From AP-15 sp963833745 (GTDB lineage Bacteria; Pseudomonadota; Alphaproteobacteria; ATCC43930; CGMCC-115725): 64,000 nucleotides of DNA. Both the position numbers and the translations under genes were made by a program. Location: assembly GCA_963833745.1 (NCBI GenBank), contig CAWHZD010000007.1:744001-808000 (forward strand), given 5' to 3'. Positions 9,468 to 17,838 of the stretch are shown here, piece by piece (position 1 is the first letter of the stretch; each line of letters begins with the position of its first letter). The notes under the pieces were generated by a model. That model saw only the letters and a program-made list of their open reading frames with translations, was not told the DNA's origin and searched no databases.

Positions 9468-9974
9468 TCACGGGCTTCGGGGCGCGGAGGCGCGAGCGAG
9501 CCACCGGCGTGCGATGCGCGCGGCCGGCCCGCGGATGATCACGTAGGGGACAAATGCGAACTGCAATGCGACGATGACCGCCTCGGCCGGATAGAACCGC
9601 TTCAGGACGATGACCTGGTAGATCGCGTCCATCACGAGGCCGAGCAGGATGATCCTGGCGGTCGCGTTCAATCCTTCGTTCAGCCGCTGGGCGCGCTCGC
9701 CTGGGTTGCCCATCATCGTCCAAAAATACGGCGAGCGGCCGGTTCGCGCGTCCGTGAGACCATCTCGGATCGCGACGATTGCCGCCATCAGTGGCTGCAG
9801 GAGAAAGCGAAATCTCATTGGCGCCTCGGGCCGTGCCACGAGGTCGTGCCAGATGCGCTGGAAGGTCGCGATCGAAGCGCCGTGCCATAAGACGCCGACG
9901 ACGATCAGCATGAGGATCAACGCAACGACCAGTTTGGCCAGGAGGCTCAGTTTATGTGGTTCGGCGTCGGTCAT
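9468..9974 (-). CDS. Small inner-membrane protein, unknown
   Basis: A 168-residue protein with a hydrophobic helix at residues 12-30 (LVVALILMLIVVGVLW) and further hydrophobic stretches around residues 105-150. I do not recognise the family. GGGGAG precedes the ATG at 9974, and only 24 bases separate it from the stop of the formylglycine-generating enzyme, so co-expression is likely. Confidence 0.65.
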   Translation of the reverse strand: MTDAEPHKLSLLAKLVVALILMLIVVGVLWHGASIATFQRIWHDLVARPEAPMRFRFLLQPLMAAIVAIRDGLTDARTGRSPYFWTMMGNPGERAQRLNEGLNATARIILLGLVMDAIYQVIVLKRFYPAEAVIVALQFAFVPYVIIRGPAARIARRWLARASAPRSP

Positions 9975-9998
9975 TGCTCTGCTCCCCCTTGCCTGCCG

Positions 9999-10934
9999 TC
10001 AGTCTTTGCGGATCACGCAGCGAAAGCCGATATGGCTCGTGCCGCTGTCGACCATCTGGGCGTGGCGGGCGGCTGGCCGGTAGCGCCGGCAGTAGTTCGG
10101 CGCGCACAGAAACGAGCCGCCCTTGACCACCTTGCGCGGGATGCGGATCTGCGGCTGGGCTGGGTCGTAGCTCGCCTCGATCGGGCCGCCGCGGGGATTG
10201 GCCGGCGCGCAGCAAGGGCTCGACGCGTCGGGAGGATGGCGGGAGGCGAACCAGTCCGTGGTCCATTCCCAGACATTGCCCGCCATGTCGAACAGCCCGT
10301 AGCCGTTGGGGGGAAAGGCGCCGACCGGCGAGGTTCTCTCGAAACCGTCGGCACGCAGGTTCTGCCAGGGGAATTCGCCCTGCCAGGTGTTCGCCATGTG
10401 GCGGCCGCCGGGGGTCAGCTCGCTGCCCCAGACAAACTCGGCCCCGTCCAGCCCGCCGCGCGCCGCAAACTCCCATTCGGCCTCGGTCGGCAAGTCTTTC
10501 CCGGCCCAGCGCGCGTAGGCCTCCGCGTCCTCGAATGCGACCTGGGCGACGGGATGATCGAGCCGCCCTGCAACCGAGCTGCCCTGGCCTTCCGGATGGC
10601 GCCAGTACGCCCCCGCTTTCCACGTCCACCAGTTCCGGACGTCGCGCAGGTCCACCGGCCCGCGCGTCTTGCGAAACACCAGGGCGCCCGGTTTGAGCAT
10701 ATGCGGCGCGGCGCCAGGATAGTCGGCCGGGTTCAGCGGACGCTCGGCAACGGTGCGATACCCGGTGGCGGCGACAAACGCGGCGAACTCGGCATTGGTG
10801 ACGGCGCATTCGTCGATCCAGAAGCCGTCGACCGTGGCGTTGTGGACCGGCGCTTCCTCGGGATAGGCACGGTCGGCGCCCATGCGGAACGTGCCGCAGG
10901 GGACCCATTTCATCCGCGAAGTAGCAGCCTGCAT
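9999..10934 (-). CDS. Formylglycine-generating enzyme (sulfatase activator)
   Basis: A 311-residue SUMF1/FGE-family protein. It has the usual opening (WVPCGTFRMGAD, then DGFWIDECAVTNAEFAAFV), the central LPTEAEWEFAARGG and NVWEWTTDWF, and the C-terminal GGSFLCAPNYCRRYRPAA. Cys277 and Cys282 in that last motif correspond to the paired active-site cysteines of true FGEs, so this is likely a functional oxidase rather than one of the many FGE-like proteins that lack them. It would convert the CTAGR Cys of the sulfatase at 7358-8905 to formylglycine in the cytoplasm. No signal peptide is visible. Confidence 0.9.
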   Translation of the reverse strand: MQAATSRMKWVPCGTFRMGADRAYPEEAPVHNATVDGFWIDECAVTNAEFAAFVAATGYRTVAERPLNPADYPGAAPHMLKPGALVFRKTRGPVDLRDVRNWWTWKAGAYWRHPEGQGSSVAGRLDHPVAQVAFEDAEAYARWAGKDLPTEAEWEFAARGGLDGAEFVWGSELTPGGRHMANTWQGEFPWQNLRADGFERTSPVGAFPPNGYGLFDMAGNVWEWTTDWFASRHPPDASSPCCAPANPRGGPIEASYDPAQPQIRIPRKVVKGGSFLCAPNYCRRYRPAARHAQMVDSGTSHIGFRCVIRKD

Positions 10935-10974
10935 CTGAAATCCCAGCTCGAAAAGCGGCGCGGAACTGTCTGCT

Positions 10975-11862
10975 TTAAAATCGAAAGTTGGCGGCGAGGA
11001 TCGGCCCCTTCATGTGCACGTTAAAGCCTAGGGCGCCGCCGCCTTGATAATTCACGTTGAGGCTGCGATAGCCAAGGCGCAGCGCGACCCACGGCTTCAG
11101 CGCATAGTCGAGCGTGCCGATAACCTGCCAATCGACATGCGCGGCGACGCCAAAACCGCCGAAATCGCCATAGGCGGTCAGCCCGAACCCGTTGCCGAAA
11201 TCGCGGTGATAGCGGGCGGCGAGCAACGGATCGCCCCATTCGGCCGAGCGGTTTACGCTCGCCGTCGGCAACAGCCCGCCATTCAAGGTCAGCGCGCTCG
11301 AAACCCCCCAGGCGCGAAAGCCGACGCCGCCGTCGAGCGCCTGAACCGGCTCGTCGACCGCGTGGTACAGAAATACCGCGGTGCCGATATTGGTCGTCAG
11401 CGACGCATTGCCGCCGTTAAAAAACACGTTGCGGGTCGTGATGTTGGTGCCGACCGGAACGTGCAGCACGTCGCCTAGCAGGCTGAACGGCCCGTCGCGG
11501 ATCTCGGCCGATCCCATGAACGGAACGGCGTCGAGATGCCCGAGCAGCTGAACGGCGCCAACGCTGGTGTCGATCACCGGCGCCCGCGCCAACGGCGTGC
11601 TGATCGCGGTATTGATGCCAGCAAGCCACAGATAGGGCGTCACGATCACTTGCGGGCCACTGGAAGGCCCGCTCGAGGCCGGCATTCCCGGTACCAGGGT
11701 CGGCGGGGGCGGCCCGAGCAGGGCCGGCGACTGCTGCGCCCAGGCGGGAGTAACCCCAATCCAGATCACCACAAGGGTGACGGCCAGGCTCGCGAGCGCT
11801 GTGGGGAGAGACCGACGCCATCGTCGCGTGGCGGCCCTTCGCGGCGCGCTCTGGCTGCTCAT
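10975..11862 (-). CDS. Outer-membrane beta-barrel protein
   Basis: A 295-residue protein. The start was set at 11862 because the signal peptide (LASLAVTLVVIWIGVTPAWAQ) then sits at residues 20-43; the frame is open further upstream to 12102 with no signal-like sequence. After a Pro-rich linker the body alternates polar and hydrophobic residues, with VTPYLWLAGINTAIS near the start, and it ends ILAANFRF with a terminal Phe, as expected for an outer-membrane barrel. The cargo or role is unknown. It lies 40 bases upstream of the FGE gene and may be the first gene of the sulfatase block. Confidence 0.7.
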   Translation of the reverse strand: MSSQSAPRRAATRRWRRSLPTALASLAVTLVVIWIGVTPAWAQQSPALLGPPPPTLVPGMPASSGPSSGPQVIVTPYLWLAGINTAISTPLARAPVIDTSVGAVQLLGHLDAVPFMGSAEIRDGPFSLLGDVLHVPVGTNITTRNVFFNGGNASLTTNIGTAVFLYHAVDEPVQALDGGVGFRAWGVSSALTLNGGLLPTASVNRSAEWGDPLLAARYHRDFGNGFGLTAYGDFGGFGVAAHVDWQVIGTLDYALKPWVALRLGYRSLNVNYQGGGALGFNVHMKGPILAANFRF

Positions 11863-12154
11863 AAATCTGCCCGATCGAGAGCCGTCGGCGGCGCTACCGC
11901 GTCCGGGCCTTTGCGATATGCCAGCCGGCAACATCAGTGCAGTGGGTGGGACGACCGGTCCCGCGGTCGCTAATCCGTCGATCATCGTCAGTCTCCTCGA
12001 GAGTGCCAGGCAGCCCTCGCGCGCGGCTCTATCGACCCCGGCCCCCGGTTGCAAGAAAGATCCTGAGGATAGGCCCGGGTCGGCGCTATCCAGTTTCGGC
12101 AAATGAAACTGCCGGCTAATCGGGTTGGCGCTGTCGCCGGCCGGGTTCCTTGGG

Positions 12155-12493
12155 TTACTCCGCGGCCGCCGCCGCCGGCCGGGTCAGCTCCAGTGCGCGT
12201 TGCGCGACCGCAGCAGTCGAGGGTTCGCCGTCGCCGGCAATCTGCACCGTCGGGAACGCGAATTTGATGCCGTTGGCGTCGAACGCCTTTTTGATCATTG
12301 CAAGCGCTTGCCGCCGGATGACGAAATTCTCGCCGGGCAACGTCATCATCTTCATCCGGATCTGCACCGCGAAATCGCCGAGCGCGTCGACGCCCTGCAT
12401 CTTTAGCGGTTCCAGGATCAGCGGCGCGAATTCGGGGTCCTTCGCCAGGTCGAGACCGATCTGCTTGATCAGCTTTCGGGCCCGGTCGATGTC
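12155..12493 (-). pseudogene. MscS channel fragment: C-terminal block (C), minus strand
   Basis: This encodes the last 112 residues of an MscS-family mechanosensitive channel: DIDRARKLIKQIGLDLAKDP, then FAVQIRMKMMTLPGENF and IKKAFDANGIKFAFPTVQ, and the natural stop TAA. It has no start of its own; the upstream continuation on this strand is antisense to block B. Its first residue follows directly on the last residue of block B (GITYD), which lies next to it on the opposite strand. The gene has therefore been broken exactly at this point. Confidence 0.75.
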
Positions 12494-12502
12494 GCTGCCG
12501 CC

Positions 12503-12844
12503 GCAGCGCTGATGGCCCTGGCGGCGATGGGCTTCGAAATCGGCCCGCTGGTTGCCGGTTTGAGCGTCCTCGGCGTCGCGATCGGCTTTGGTGCGCAGAA
12601 TTTTGTCCGCGACATCATCGCCGGCATGTTCTACCTGCTCGACGATGCTTTCCGGATCGGCGAGTACATCCAGAGCGGCAACTACAAGGGCACCGTCGAG
12701 GGCTTCAGCATCCGCTCGGTCAAGCTGCGCCATCAACGCGGCGCGCTCTACACTGTGCCGTTCGGCCTGTTGGGCGCGGTTCAGAACCAGAGCCGCGACT
12801 GGGTCATCGACAAACTGATGGTCGGCATCACCTACGACCGCTGA
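12503..12844 (+). pseudogene. MscS channel fragment: pore and beta-domain block (B), plus strand
   Basis: This reads ALMALAAMGFEIGPLVAGL, VLGVAIGFGAQNFVRDIIAG and the beta-domain signature FRIGEYIQSGNYKGTVEGF, up to VGITYDR and a stop. These are the pore-lining helix and beta domain of MscS-like channels. The matching C-terminal domain is next to it but on the other strand (12155-12493). The N-terminal part lies downstream on the same strand, the wrong order for a working gene. Confidence 0.75.
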
Positions 12845-14226
12845 CCGGTGCCTCTGCCGCGCCAAAGGCCGGATCCAGCCAGGCCTCGGCGGCGACCGGG
12901 TCGGAACCCCCGGCCCAGGTTCGCGCGCTGGTGAACCTGCTCGCCGATCCGACGGTGCAGAAATGGCTGGAGAAGCAGGGTCTACCCGAAGCCGCCGCCC
13001 CGCCGGCGCACGCCAAGCCCGATGAATCGGTGTCGCACTACGTCGTTTCCCGTCTTGGGGCGGTCCGCGAGCACATCGTTGCGCTCGCCGCCGCGGTCCC
13101 TGATCTGCCCAACGCTTTTGAGGCAGGCGTCGACCGCCTCCAGGCGGAAGTCCCGCGTCGCGGAACCGTCCTGCTGCTCATCCTTGTTTTTGCAGGCTTG
13201 GGCCTCGGCGTCGAGTGGCTGTTTCGCAAGGCGACGCAGAAGACGCGCCGGCGCCTCGACGGTCTGCCGATGGAGACCGTGGACGACCGCCTGCGTCTCG
13301 TCGCGGCGCGCTTTGCCTTTGCTTTTGGCGTGGTCGTGGCCTTCGCCCTGGGCAGCGTCGGACCCTTTTTGGCCCTTAATTGGCCGCCGCTGCTTGGCGA
13401 GATGGTATTCGGCTATCTCGTCGCCTTGCTCGTCACCCGTATCGCGGTGGTCGTGGGCCATTTTCTGCTCGCCCCCGATGCCGAGCGCTTTCGCATCTTT
13501 CCGACGGATACGACGGCGGCTCGGTTCTGGTGTCGGCGGCTCAGCATTTTCGTCGGCTGGTTTGCTTTCGGCTGGGTTACCGTCGGCCTGCTGGGCAGTT
13601 TCGGCTTTTCGGTGGAGGAGCGCCAGCTCGTCGCTTACGTGCTCGGCCTCGGTCTCCTCACGATAGCGCTCGAATCCGTGTGGCGCCGGCCGATCGCGGC
13701 GGACCCGGACGCCGAAGCACCGTCACCCGAGACGCGCCATCTCGGCCGCGGCGCGCAGAACACGATACTGTCGGTCGGGATCGTGCTGTTGTGGGGATGC
13801 TGGGTGGCGAGAGCCATGCCGGGGTTCTGGCTCCTCCTCGTCGTCATCGCCCTGCCGCTTGCCCGTACCGCGACCCGGCGCGCGGTCGAGCACCTGCTTC
13901 AACCGCCCGGCTCGCCGCGGGTTGCCAATGGTCCACCCAGCGTCGTCGCGGTAAGCCTCGAGCGCGGTTTGCGCGCGCTTCTGATCATCGGCGCGGCGTC
14001 GATCCTCGCCTGGGGCTGGGGCATCGACCTTGTGCACATTGCCGGGCAGGACACACCGTTCGCGCGCATCGTCCACGGCGCGTTGAGCGCGGTCATCGTC
14101 CTCCTCGTCGCCGATGTTCTGTGGCAGGCGACGAGAACGGCAATCGACCGCAAGCTCGCCGAGACCGCCGAGCCGGGTCTGCCGAACACCGACGAGGCGC
14201 GGCGGCGGGCGCGGCTGCATACGCTG
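12841..14226 (+). pseudogene. MscS channel fragment: N-terminal membrane block (A), plus strand
   Basis: About 460 codons coding for the N-terminal part of a large MscS-family channel. An LTGASAAPKAGSS linker is followed by VRALVNLLADPTVQKWLEKQ and then at least seven hydrophobic helices, up to EARRRARLHTL. In intact relatives this leads straight into the pore helix (LLP...LMALxxxG). Here it runs into a palindrome (CGCTGCAGCG, 14227-14236) and out of homology. The open frame continues to 14439 as non-homologous sequence. An ATG at 12931 starts the longest frame, but homology begins upstream of it and no signal peptide is present. Confidence 0.7.
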
Positions 14227-14271
14227 CGCTGCAGCGGTAATCAGAACCGCCGCAAGGCAGATTCGTATGGC
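14227..14271 (-). pseudogene. MscS channel fragment: linker helix block (D), minus strand
   Basis: On the minus strand this short piece reads AIRICLAAVLITAAA. By pattern it fits the helix that should join block A (ending RLHTL) to block B (beginning ALMALAAMG). It is inverted relative to both. An alternative reading is that it is the lost signal peptide of the same gene. The assignment is tentative because it rests on about 15 residues. Confidence 0.35.
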
Positions 14272-14393
14272 TCCTGTCGTCGCGGCGGCGGCAATTCTCC
14301 CGGTGATTGGCCGGCGCACCGCTGGCAATCTTGCGCCCGGCGATCCAATCCTTCTAGTGATACGATTTTGACATTTGGTACCCGCTCCTATTC

Positions 14394-14500
14394 CGTCGTG
14401 CCCGCGAAAGCGGGTGCCCAGAACTTGCCCCTGGCCTGAGCAGGGGGCAGCCTCCACCACACCCATTGCCTCCTGGATCCCCGCTTTCGCGGGGGCGACG
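14394..14500. repeat. Long-stem inverted repeat (type 1)
   Basis: The left arm at 14394-14414 contains CCCGCGAAAGCGGG and the right arm at 14480-14500 contains CCCGCTTTCGCGGG with matching outer CGTCG/CGACG ends. The spacer is about 65 bases. Each arm is itself partly palindromic. This is a dispersed intergenic repeat type seen in rhizobial and rhodospirillal genomes; in translation it gives the familiar PAKAG peptide. Confidence 0.75.
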
Positions 14501-14905
14501 AGAAAGGGAAAATGGGAACCATTTGTCCGGGTCGGACCACTAGGTGTTGCTCGGCATGGATCCCTGTGAATGCACATCGATCGCCTCCTGGCCGCCCCGC
14601 TTCTCGACCAAAAAAGACATGCTTTGCATTGCCGTCGCACAACAATGCATCGGCTTGCAAGCAACCATTCTCGCCACCCGCATGCCCGCACATCAGCTCG
14701 ATGAACCGAACGCGATGCTCCGATTTCACTTCGGATTGCGACAATGCTATCGCTCGGCCCAGCGGCGTTCCTTATTGATGTCATTTTCGCAGATCATTGC
14801 GCCGCTTGCCGCGCCGAGGCAAGCATGCGCCGCGCGATCCTGTCGAAATTCCAGCAATAAAACAACTTTACACGTCGTGGAGACTACATCTGAGGCCGTC
14901 TTGCG

Positions 14906-14973
14906 CGGACTTGATCCGCGCATCCACCTCTTGTTTGAGGCGCTCGAACACGTGGATGCCCGGATCAAGTCCG
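14906..14973. repeat. Long-stem inverted repeat (type 2)
   Basis: The arms CGGACTTGATCCGCGCATCC (from 14906) and GGATGCCCGGATCAAGTCCG (to 14973) pair with one mismatch over 22 bases around a spacer of about 24 bases. A diverged copy is at 29339-29404. Confidence 0.75.
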
Positions 14974-15332
14974 ATCAAGTCCGGCCAAAGCGCGCCTCAG
15001 GTTGTATCGCATACGGCTATGCCCGCTGCTGTATTCTCGGTCGGTCCGAACCGGACGGCCGTGGGCCAAGCCCGGCTAAGACGAACGGAGGTAAGCGGAT
15101 TACTTCAGTGTTGGCGCACAAAATTTTCTCCGGTCTGCGCTGCCCGTTTCACGTAAGTGACGGCCAAGGGTTTGCTGTCTTCTAATTCTTTGCCGCCGGG
15201 CTCGTAGAGCAGATGTCAAATCTTTATCCTCCGCCTCCGCTCGTCGATCAGCCGGGCAAGGACGCCAGAGAGTATCTTGCTCATCGGCTCGACAGCCCGC
15301 TATTCGGTTTCGGCAAATGATGGAAAAGCCAC

Positions 15333-15350
15333 CCCCGCGAGCTCGCGGGG
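15333..15350. terminator. Perfect 18-base palindrome after AraC stop
   Basis: CCCCGCGAGCTCGCGGGG is a perfect palindrome lying one base past the stop codon of the minus-strand AraC gene. It could act as part of a terminator or a 3' stabilising hairpin, but no T-run follows on the minus strand. Confidence 0.4.
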
Positions 15351-15351
15351 C

Positions 15352-16292
15352 CTACCGGCGACTGAGCGTCGCGGACGGCGTCTCCCCGAACAGCGAGCGG
15401 TATTCGACCGCAAAGCGCCCGAGCTGCCAAAACCCGTAGCGCGTCGCGACCTCGGTGACGGTCGCTGCGTTCGCCGCCGCCGCGCGCAGTGCCCGCCGTG
15501 CCAGGTGCATGCGGCGCAGCAGCAGATAGCGCTTCGGGCTGATCCCCAAATGCTCGTGGCAGCACACCCGCAAGGTCCGATCGGAAACCCGGATCGCTTT
15601 GCATATCTCGGGGATGAAAAGCGGTTGCTCGGAATTCTCCTCCAGCACCCGTCGAAACCGGCGCATGACGATCGCATGCTGCCCCTGCGCCGAGTTGTGC
15701 TCCGGCTCGTCTCGGTCGTCGAGACAAGCGACCATGGCCTCGATCAGCGCCTGCTCCAGCCCGCGCGCGGCATCCGGGTTGGCGATGATTTCCGGCGCCT
15801 CTGCCGCCAGATGCCCAGCCGCGGCGTGCAGCCGCTGGAGCTTCGCAATTGCGTGCAGCGCGGCGGGGCAGGTCAGCGCATCTTTCGGCGGCCTCAGGTC
15901 AAGTCCGGCAATCGCCGCCCCGACGGAAACCATTTCCTCCACCGGCAACGACATGGTGCCAAAAGAGACTGGCCCGGACGACCGTTGAAAATAGCTCTGA
16001 CCCTCGCTGTGTCGCACGATATCGGTCGGCCGCATCTCTGAACCGCTCCGCACCAGACTTGGCCCAGGCTGCGTCCGGAACGCGATGACGGCCCGCCCGC
16101 CCAACCGGCGACATGGGATATCCGCGGCAACGTCTCCGAGAATCGCTGCATCCACAGGCAATGAAGGTCAATACGGGTAAGGTTCGCTGTGAAATGCCCG
16201 CGTTGGGTAACCGCGAGCTCAATTGTCCCTTGTCGGATCGATGCCGCATAGTCGTCCGGGTCCGAAAAGGCGCGCACCGCGCTTGAGGGCAT
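15352..16292 (-). pseudogene. AraC-family regulator, one frameshift
   Basis: This is a paralogue of the neighbour at 16363-17343. The N-terminal part (MPSSAVRAFSDPDDYAASI, to LPRISHVAGWAG) is in one frame and the rest (GRAVIAFRTQPGPSLVRSG, to the AraC helix-turn-helix ending FAVEYRSLFGETPSATLS) is in another. The switch is at 16091-16102, where gccc is repeated three times, a slippage-prone site. Alignment with the neighbour places the two halves end to end with nothing missing. Once corrected the protein would be about 313 residues: an N-terminal AraC_binding_2-like domain and two C-terminal DNA-binding helix-turn-helices. Real decay and a sequencing indel are both possible. Confidence 0.7.
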
Positions 16293-16362
16293 GGCAACCT
16301 CGGCATTGTACGCCACCAAACCACCGGGTTATCGCTCCGAAGGTCGAGGTGGATCAACCCGG

Positions 16363-17343
16363 TCACGGAAGTTTCATGCGCCTCCGGCCGAGGCCAAGGT
16401 CCGCGACGCCCCGATCCAGCCCGCGCCGCACCGTGGCTGACGGCAATTCGCCGTAAATCGCGCGATAATGACCCGCGAAACGGCCGAGATCACGGAATCC
16501 GTGTCGTCCGGCGACCTCGGAGACGGTTGTTGTTTGCGGGTTGCCGCCACCAAGCTCGCGACGGACCTGCCCCATCCGTAGGCGGTGGCGGTAGCCGCTC
16601 GGGCTCATCCCCAAATGCGCCTTGCAGCACTCCCGCAACAGCCGGTCCGACACGCCGAGCGCCGCGCAGATCTCGCTGATGTGGTGGGACGATCCGGCTT
16701 GAAGCAACTCCTCGAACCCGGCCACGACATTTCGATGCCGCCGGGCGGCCGGCGTTTCCTCGTCCGCCGACCCCGGCAGCAGGCACTCGACCAGGGCGTG
16801 GATCAATTGCTGCTCCAGCCCATGTGCCGCCTGAATGTCGGCAAGCCCCCTCGAGCGCGCTTCGGCGCTACGGATCGACGCCCGGTGGAGATTGTGCAAA
16901 TCCCTCCCGGCGGGCCGCCAGCGCGCGATGCCGGGCGGGACGACAAACCTGCCTCCATTCAATATGCGGGCGTATTGGAGGAGATCTCGCTCCGTCACCT
17001 GGATCGCCCCCCAGCGACAGGGCCCAACGGTTCGGGCATGCAGCCGCTCGCCGGGGCCGATCGTGATGATCTCGCCAGCTCGCATTTCCACCCCGCCCCA
17101 GATCGGCGCATGCCCCGCGAACGTCAACCAGACCAGGACCATGCCCTGGGGCCCCGCGGCAAAGGCAATCTGCGGCAACTCTTCTTCGACAGCCGACAAC
17201 CGCAATCTGTGCAGCGCAATTTGGGTCAGCCGCGCCCGGAACTCGCCAGGGCTGGTGATCAGCAAGCTGAGGACACCTTCCGCATGCAGGGCAATCTCGA
17301 AATCCGCCGGTTCGCTGAATACCGACGTGACGCTGCCCGGCAT
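16363..17343 (-). CDS. AraC-family transcriptional regulator
   Basis: A 326-residue regulator. The N-terminal about 200 residues form a cupin-like sensing domain (for example HAPIWGGVEMRAGEIITIGP). The C-terminal domain has the two AraC helix-turn-helices: ISEICAALGVSDRLLRECCK and VSEVAGRHGFRDLGRFAGHY. It has a tandem paralogue 70 bases downstream (15352-16292), which points to local duplication. The target is unknown; the adjacent liv operon is possible only by proximity. Confidence 0.85.
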   Translation of the reverse strand: MPGSVTSVFSEPADFEIALHAEGVLSLLITSPGEFRARLTQIALHRLRLSAVEEELPQIAFAAGPQGMVLVWLTFAGHAPIWGGVEMRAGEIITIGPGERLHARTVGPCRWGAIQVTERDLLQYARILNGGRFVVPPGIARWRPAGRDLHNLHRASIRSAEARSRGLADIQAAHGLEQQLIHALVECLLPGSADEETPAARRHRNVVAGFEELLQAGSSHHISEICAALGVSDRLLRECCKAHLGMSPSGYRHRLRMGQVRRELGGGNPQTTTVSEVAGRHGFRDLGRFAGHYRAIYGELPSATVRRGLDRGVADLGLGRRRMKLP

Positions 17344-17438
17344 TCCCCTCCGCCCTCACTTCCCGCAATCGCACAAGGCCGCCGACAGTCTCGGCTACAG
17401 AGGCCTCGCAACGAGCCTTATTCTTTGAGCGTCGGTCC

Positions 17439-17456
17439 GCTATCCAAATTCGGCAT
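17439..17456. promoter_or_regulatory. Short motif recurring near AraC genes
   Basis: GCTATCCAAATTCGGCAT lies about 100 bases upstream of the AraC start at 17343. Close relatives are at 15299-15320 (GCTATTCGGTTTCGGCAAAT) and 12085-12106 (GCTATCCAGTTTCGGCAAAT). They could be binding sites or fragments of an old dispersed repeat; sequence alone does not decide. Confidence 0.3.
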
Positions 17457-17627
17457 ACCGTCGGTTCCGCCACGCCGCCGTACGCCAGACCCGACCACAG
17501 CTCAGGAAATTGCCATAATCGCATGTTAGGCTTCGGCCCGGCGGCATCCCGCGATCGGCGTGATCGCGTATGGACAGAAAGGAGTGGCGGCTGTAGCCGG
17601 AAGTCGACCGGAGCGCGATGTCGAGAA

Positions 17628-17699
17628 TTCCCGGTTCGGCAAATTTAAATCCCGGTTATCGCGATTGAGTTCCCGGTTACGACCAAAAATTTCCCGATT
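17628..17699. repeat. Four direct repeats at exact 21-base period
   Basis: TTCCCGGTT-type units begin at 17628, 17649, 17670 and 17691, each exactly 21 bases apart, with variable spacers. An inverted copy (AACCGGGAA) is at 17800-17808. On the minus strand the array translates as seven-residue units of the NREIFGR, NRELNRD, NRDLNLP, NREFSTS kind. It lies in the 495-base gap between the AraC gene and livF. The two-helical-turn spacing would suit a protein-binding array, but similar 21-base coding-like repeats are also dispersed in other alphaproteobacteria. Confidence 0.6.
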
Positions 17700-17838
17700 G
17701 CACCGGCCACGGGAATTGGCTTGCAAGCCGTTGAAGTCGCGTTAGTTATCACGCTGAAAAATGCCGGGAAACGGCGAAATTCGCGATTTCTGCCGGTTTA
17801 ACCGGGAATTTGGGGTCCGGCGGGAACTGCTCCCGGGA

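Larger units (their letters stand above)
14272..15351. other. Repeat-bearing intergenic region, no gene recognised
   Basis: About 1.1 kb between the broken MscS gene and the AraC pair. It holds two long-stem inverted repeats (14394-14500 and 14906-14973) and a perfect 18-base palindrome (15333-15350), annotated separately. The open frames here are not convincing as genes; one (14544-15185 +) crosses a repeat. Confidence 0.55.

Noticed and set aside
12155..12865. A single 236-codon minus-strand gene
   Set aside because: Only the last 112 codons have MscS homology; the rest is antisense to MscS block B.
12931..14439. Intact 502-residue membrane protein
   Set aside because: Homology to MscS stops at 14226 and the remaining 70 codons are non-homologous and run into a repeat; the pore and C-terminal domains are elsewhere.
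17526..17726. Small protein of NRE heptads
   Set aside because: The frame is explained by the 21-base DNA repeat; no ribosome site or homologous protein context is seen.
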